Notes under the pieces: model-generated | Databases searched by the model: none | What the model was told of the DNA's origin: nothing | The model's input: only the letters and a program-made list of their open reading frames with translations | Position numbers and translations under genes: made by a program | From: Lentisphaerae bacterium WC36 | Lineage (GTDB): Bacteria > Verrucomicrobiota > Lentisphaeria > Victivallales > SZUA-371 | DNA length: 64,000 nt | Direction of reading: 5' to 3' | Assembly (NCBI GenBank): GCA_020683205.1 | Contig: CP085689.1 | Coordinates: 3,528,230 to 3,592,229, forward strand | Shown here: piece after piece, positions 60,167 through 64,000 of the stretch | How the letters are laid out: each line of letters opens with the position of its first letter | Numbering within the stretch: the stretch's first letter is position 1

Positions 60167-61667
60167 AGTCTTAAGTATAGCTGAATATGAAGCACAGTTT
60201 TTGGCCATTTTAGCTGAAAATGGCGAATACAATATTGATAAGTTATTTGCAGAACTAGGTATTGATCAGATTGAAGATCGTGAACAGCGCGAGCAGATGG
60301 CTAACAGAATTAAAAATTATTTTTATGATGATGAACGTTTCTTTTTTGATGTTGAGAATGAATTAGTTCAGTCGCGCAAAAGTTTTTTTGATGGCAAAAG
60401 TTTTTTAATCACTCCAACTAAATTTGAAATAGAAAAGGGTGTATTGTTTGCAGGGCATCGTTTCGTGCCATTTTGCAACAGTGAAGTTTTTCCTACTGAA
60501 ATTACTTTAATTTGTGAAACTGAAGAAGTTGATTCATTTGCAATGGAATTTGCGATGAATGATATTGTGCCAAGTCATATGTTATTAGGTGCTGAGCAGA
60601 TGTTTGATTTTTTTATTGCAGAAAATGCAGAAAATGTTAAATTTGATGGCACCGCGGCAAGTGTTGAGCAAAATGTTAGCTTAACTTGTTTTGATTTTTC
60701 TGATATTTATGAAGATTATAATTTGCCGTCAATGGTACACAAGACGGTTAAAAATAAGCAAAAACCATATTTGAAAGTTATCGTTAAAGATTGGGAAAAA
60801 GGAATTTTTTCAGTTGAAAATGTTGATTATAAAAATGATTTAACAGTTGAACAAATTGAAAAATGGAATGAATACTTCGGAGAAGCGATTGAGGCGGTTT
60901 GTCGCACAGAGGGAAATTATCTTGAAATTCCTGACCAGATCTCATTAGCTTTTTTTAGAGCTAATTGTGAAGTTTTTGAAAATGTTGCGAATAGTTTTGA
61001 AAATTTTATTGAAAATACCGATTTAGTGCAAATTTCATATGATAATGGCGATACAATTTTAGTTAGTCAAAGTGAGTTTGAAGAGCATGTGTTCAGTTCC
61101 GATTCTGAAAGCAATAGCGTTAGCAGTGATGTTTTACCAGAGGGAGTAAGTGTCTCGGCAGGTGAAGTTGATAACATGGACGAATTGCTTAAAGACATAG
61201 GTTGTTTACTTAGTTGGGCTGAGATTGAAGCGTATGTGCGTAACTTTTTATATGAAGAAAACAATGATTTTGAATCATTTTTTAATTATTGTTTTGGGAC
61301 GATGGAGCTAAACTTTAGCGATGAAGCTCAACAGATGGTGTTTATGAATTATATTGAGGATATGTGGGAAGTTATTAGTTCAAGCTATGTGCGAGATTAT
61401 GAACATGAAAAATATCAAGTGCGTTCGAAAATTATTGAGATTACAGAGTTTAGGTTAGAATGGTTTGATTCGCTTGATAAGGACTTTTTAGAGGATAAAA
61501 GTAATGCTAATAAATTTGAAGAGTTAGCAAAGAATACTCTGCATATTGATTCATTGTTACAGTTGTTAAATAGCGAAAAGAGTACGCTTTCTGAGGAAGA
61601 ATTAGATGCAGCTCTTGATTCCATTGAACGTTTAGAGCATCGTCAACATGAAATAATCAATGATTAG
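60159..61667 (+). CDS. Large acidic protein of unknown function at the end of the translation operon
   Basis: About 502 residues, strongly acidic (many Glu/Asp), with no signal peptide or membrane segment. The first about 80 residues look like a helical winged-helix/HARE-type domain (I-A-E-Y-E-A-Q-F-L-A-I-L, then Y-D-D-E-R-F-F-F-D-V); next comes a G-V-L-F-A-G-H-R-F-V-P-F block of beta character; the centre has a Ser/Asp-rich linker (about 310-335), and the C-terminus is helical. No family recognised. ATG 60159 overlaps the truB stop by 8 bases (60150 is an in-frame alternative), so it is translated with truB. A terminator follows. Confidence 0.7.
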   Translation: MSKVLSIAEYEAQFLAILAENGEYNIDKLFAELGIDQIEDREQREQMANRIKNYFYDDERFFFDVENELVQSRKSFFDGKSFLITPTKFEIEKGVLFAGHRFVPFCNSEVFPTEITLICETEEVDSFAMEFAMNDIVPSHMLLGAEQMFDFFIAENAENVKFDGTAASVEQNVSLTCFDFSDIYEDYNLPSMVHKTVKNKQKPYLKVIVKDWEKGIFSVENVDYKNDLTVEQIEKWNEYFGEAIEAVCRTEGNYLEIPDQISLAFFRANCEVFENVANSFENFIENTDLVQISYDNGDTILVSQSEFEEHVFSSDSESNSVSSDVLPEGVSVSAGEVDNMDELLKDIGCLLSWAEIEAYVRNFLYEENNDFESFFNYCFGTMELNFSDEAQQMVFMNYIEDMWEVISSSYVRDYEHEKYQVRSKIIEITEFRLEWFDSLDKDFLEDKSNANKFEELAKNTLHIDSLLQLLNSEKSTLSEEELDAALDSIERLEHRQHEIIND

Positions 61668-61693
61668 CTTAGGATTAATTTCGTAATTAATAT

Positions 61694-61728
61694 AAAAAAG
61701 CAACGTCAGTAATGACTTTGCTTTTTTT
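61694..61728 (+). terminator. Terminator of the nusA operon
   Basis: AAAAAGCAA pairs with TTGCTTTTT, with an inner TCA/TGA stem and a 4-base loop, followed by T residues. It lies 26 bases after the last stop codon. Confidence 0.85.
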
Positions 61729-61753
61729 AAAGTCGAATAATTTCTGGTCTTTT

Positions 61754-62634
61754 TTAATTTTTTCTTTTATTTGGAGGTAATATTAAATTTTCTCCATTCC
61801 ATTCTAACCTATTTGATTTTGGATTGATATAGTCATTTGTAGATATTCTATCTTTTACTTTCTTATCTGCAACAAGCGAAATTTCTCTAACAAGAAAATA
61901 AGTAGTTGAAACTATTTCACCTTTTTCATTTGTTTTAGTATGCATACGAATAAAATAATCTTTTTATCCTACAAATGGTTGAGCATTACCAGTATTCATT
62001 CTTGGAGTCTTATCAGTAATTGAATTTTTATGGTCACCAATTGGAGTTTTAAGATGATATTTTTCTTAATATTAATGGGTTTGAAAAAGTTAACTTAAAG
62101 GAACCCGCTATGCCATGATATCGAGCCTGTTTTTCCAGTAAAGTTAAAAATAAGGTCAGCGACTTTGCAATCCAATCTTGTTTTATAATGTTAAAAGCAA
62201 CAGGTTGATTCAAAGCTGGAAATGTAAAGCGACTATCTACATAAAACCTCGATTGAGGATTTTGAAATTTTTACAATTTTAAATGGCAGAATTTAAAGAT
62301 GACTATCTTTAGAATTTGTTACCTCTAAAGTCGCACTATCTTCATAGTATCTAGGAACACTTGTGCTAATACTGCTTATATTTGCAAAACCTTTGAATGA
62401 AAAAGCACAAAGACCATTTTCATATGTTGTTTGATAATAACTTATATAAAATTGTTCTTCCACATGTCCTGGTTCATAGCTTTTTGATAAACTTGCCATC
62501 TATGTTAGTAACTTTCATTTGAAGCTTTGTCCCATACATATTATAAACACTTTTTTGTTTTTTGTGTTAAGCAATAAAACTCCAATTCCTCCATCAATAA
62601 AAAGTAATATTAATTTAGTTTTATTTATTGTAAA
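61754..62634 (-). pseudogene. Decayed minus-strand gene of unknown family
   Basis: Reading the minus strand downward from about 62634, protein-like pieces occur in successive frames broken by stops and shifts: L-L-F-I-D-G-G-I-G-V-L-L-L-N-T, then V-T-N-I-D-G-K-F-I-K-K, the 68-codon open segment 62499-62293, then I-L-P-F-K-I-V-K, V-D-S-R-F-T-F-P-A-L-N-Q-P, and M-N-T-G-N-A-Q-P-F-V-G followed by a stop and the 63-codon segment 61945-61754. Together they would give roughly 280 residues. I do not recognise the family. At least four disabling changes are needed to explain it. Confidence 0.6.
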
Positions 62635-62718
62635 TCACCATTTTTTTGCTGTAATTGCTTAAAATAGCAGTAAGTGTATTATAATTAAGGTGTGAACTAT
62701 TCTCGTTATATTTAATAA

Positions 62719-62752
62719 AAAACAGCAAAGTTGTAGGATAACCTTGCTGTTT
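62719..62752 (-). terminator. Hairpin with T run, minus strand
   Basis: AAACAGCAAGG pairs with CTTTGCTGTTT (one bulge/mismatch) and is followed by TTTATTAAA on the minus strand. It would end transcripts from the decayed RtcB-like gene and repeat region. Confidence 0.6.
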
Positions 62753-62860
62753 AGAGGATTGTCAAATTTCAAATTAGGAGCTCTTTACCTAATAATATAA
62801 AAAATTAAATTGAATATTTAATTATTAAAAGTGCCTTCCCCCAATATTTCCCCCAAAATA

Positions 62861-62961
62861 CCTTCCCATTTAACTTCCTTCCATTAATGCCCTTCTCATT
62901 TCGATAAAACTTCCTTTTCACTACTAGAAAACTATAAATGACCTTCCCATTTAACTTCCTT
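62861..62961 (-). repeat. Imperfect GGAAG-rich repeats with a 20-bp exact direct repeat
   Basis: The 20-mer CCTTCCCATTTAACTTCCTT occurs at 62861-62880 and 62942-62961 (81-bp period). Weaker copies of the GGAAG element lie around 62833 and between the two. On the minus strand the region is open as R-K-L-N-G-K-V repeated twice, so it could be part of a decayed coding sequence. Confidence 0.6.
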
Positions 62962-63008
62962 ACTTATATTTATTAAACGATGTTAATTTCACATTCTTAG
63001 TAAAAAAA

Positions 63009-63984
63009 TTATTTTTTTTTGAATTTTTTTTCAAAATATGTTTTTACAGTATTTCCACGCTCTAAATTATGGTGTAGTTGCCATTTTTCGTTTGTTAAAA
63101 CGTCTGTAGCTCCTTTACGATGAATCTAATGATTTTCTTTATAAGGCATTAAAATATTGTGCATTGAATCAGTTACTAATTTTGTCTCACAATGTAGCAG
63201 TTGTGCTGTTTTTTTGCTATTAACGCTCGGTTTAGTTGAGCCTATTTGCATGCTAAATTGTGTTTTTTAAGGTAATTTTTTTCCAATTTCATTATCAGTA
63301 TCAATGCCTTGACTAACAAATTGATCAGTGTATTCACGTAATACCATTGAACCTAAACTTTGTGAGCCGCAGTAAATCATCATAAACATATTTTTGCGGC
63401 TTAAATTTAATTTATCGAATAATGTATTGTCACAAACTTTCTCAATACTTTGCAGTTCCAAAAAATGATTATCACTGCCAATCGTACCAAGAGTACTTTG
63501 AAAATAGTTTTCAGGCAAATTATAATGAATTAATTCATTATTGATTTGTTTGATTATTAAACCTACTGTATAAAACTTTAATAATGCTTTGTAAGCTTTA
63601 TCAATCTTTAATTTATACGCTGTTAAATAAAGAGATTCCACAATCAATATCGTTGCCAATTAAATGTGAATAAATGGTATTTTTGTTAATAAACGGCACC
63701 AATTGGGATTCCTTTGACTGGATGTAAATCTGCATATGCAACCGCATGGGTCATATTTAGTAAATTCGCAATTTTATTAAATTGGTCAACTGCTTTACCT
63801 TTGAGCTAAACATTATTGTTGGCAATAATTTTTTTGTATTCATAAACTTGGATATTTCCTGTTTTTAAACATTATTGTTTAATCCAGCCCGTAGATTTTT
63901 GAAGAAAATTTAATTAAATTTTAATCCTACAAAGGTGGTTTTTTTTTGAAAAATTTGCTTATTGTGTGTATTTAATTTAATCAT
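63009..63984 (-). pseudogene. Decayed RtcB-family RNA ligase gene
   Basis: Starts at ATG 63984 after GGAGGT (M-I-K-L-N-T-H-N-K-Q-I-F), then is broken by several stops and shifts. RtcB signatures are spread over different frames: K-A-V-D-Q-F-N-K-I-A-N-L, H-A-V-A-Y-A-D-L-H-P-V-K-G-I-P-I-G-A-V, L-I-G-N-D-I-D-C-G-I-S-L-F, then in the open segment 63659-63267 T-I-G-S-D-N-H-F-L-E-L-Q and C-G-S-Q-S-L-G, and finally D-S-M-H-N, a TAG, and I-H-R-K-G-A-T. RtcB joins 2',3'-cyclic-phosphate and 5'-OH RNA ends. With this many lesions no function remains. Confidence 0.8.
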
Positions 63985-64000
63985 TTTTTACCTCCGTATA

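Noticed and set aside
62861-62961. Possible CRISPR repeats (20-base direct repeat).
   Set aside because: Only two exact copies, no uniform spacer and no cas genes.

Overview
The window reads as a chromosomal segment of an AT-rich Gram-negative-type bacterium: there are several lipoproteins, a complete set of type IV pilus/type II secretion ATPases, and a pseudopilin of the 'H-X9-DG' processing-associated kind. That pseudopilin type, tandem PilB/GspE ATPases, a eukaryotic-type HisA and a SecA with an enlarged variable subdomain together suggest the PVC superphylum, most likely Lentisphaerota/Victivallales. This placement is inference from gene content; no rRNA is present. TGA is used as an ordinary stop.

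Layout. 1-3340: right end of a P2-like prophage (gpD tail protein cut by the window edge, small membrane protein, lipoprotein, DUF1353 protein, beta-class DNA methyltransferase, terminator). It abuts a tRNA-Ala(GGC) gene that is cut off in the anticodon stem, a likely integration scar. 3483-6092: minus-strand operon of a GNAT N-acyltransferase, a PlsC-type O-acyltransferase and a divergent CobS-fold membrane protein, a candidate acyl-amino-acid (ornithine/glycine) lipid module. 6276-6834: five identical tRNA-Asp genes. 7039-9144: smr, mazG, a secreted protein, dciA. 9176-13990: minus-strand manC, coaX, a TrpF-like gene, a TPR/LysM lipoprotein, a PqiC-like lipoprotein and a small membrane protein. 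14083-20192: pilC, pilT and two pilB/gspE genes. 20389-20810: four identical tRNA-Thr genes. 20902-29065: HGSNAT-like acetyltransferase, small membrane proteins (one decayed), SPFH-GYF protein, secA, pyrE, zinc-ribbon protein, eukaryotic-type hisA. 29080-39388: hrpA, MATE pump, nagA, ROK-like kinase, mtfA, DUF2023 protein and flavodoxin.

39578-43816: proA, a bioH/bioC-like pair and mtaB. 43914-46090: NfeD-like plus flotillin pair. 46410-49089: pseudopilin, YcxB-like and RdgC-like proteins. 49359-51311: accessory island containing one approximately 333-aa gene split by two -1 shifts at A6 runs, followed by an ankyrin-like membrane-anchored protein. 51371-54172: purB, PHP phosphoesterase, rpsT. 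54402-54570: an isolated promoter-to-terminator unit encoding a small RNA or a 37-codon peptide. 54666-61667: translation operon nusA-infB-rbfA-nrnA-truB plus an unknown acidic 502-aa protein. 61754-64000: a gene graveyard with two decayed minus-strand genes, one recognisable as an rtcB-family RNA ligase.

The most unusual items are the twice poly-A-interrupted gene with its ankyrin partner, the orphan transcription unit upstream of nusA, the CobS-like protein in a lipid operon, and the tandemly amplified tRNA arrays.
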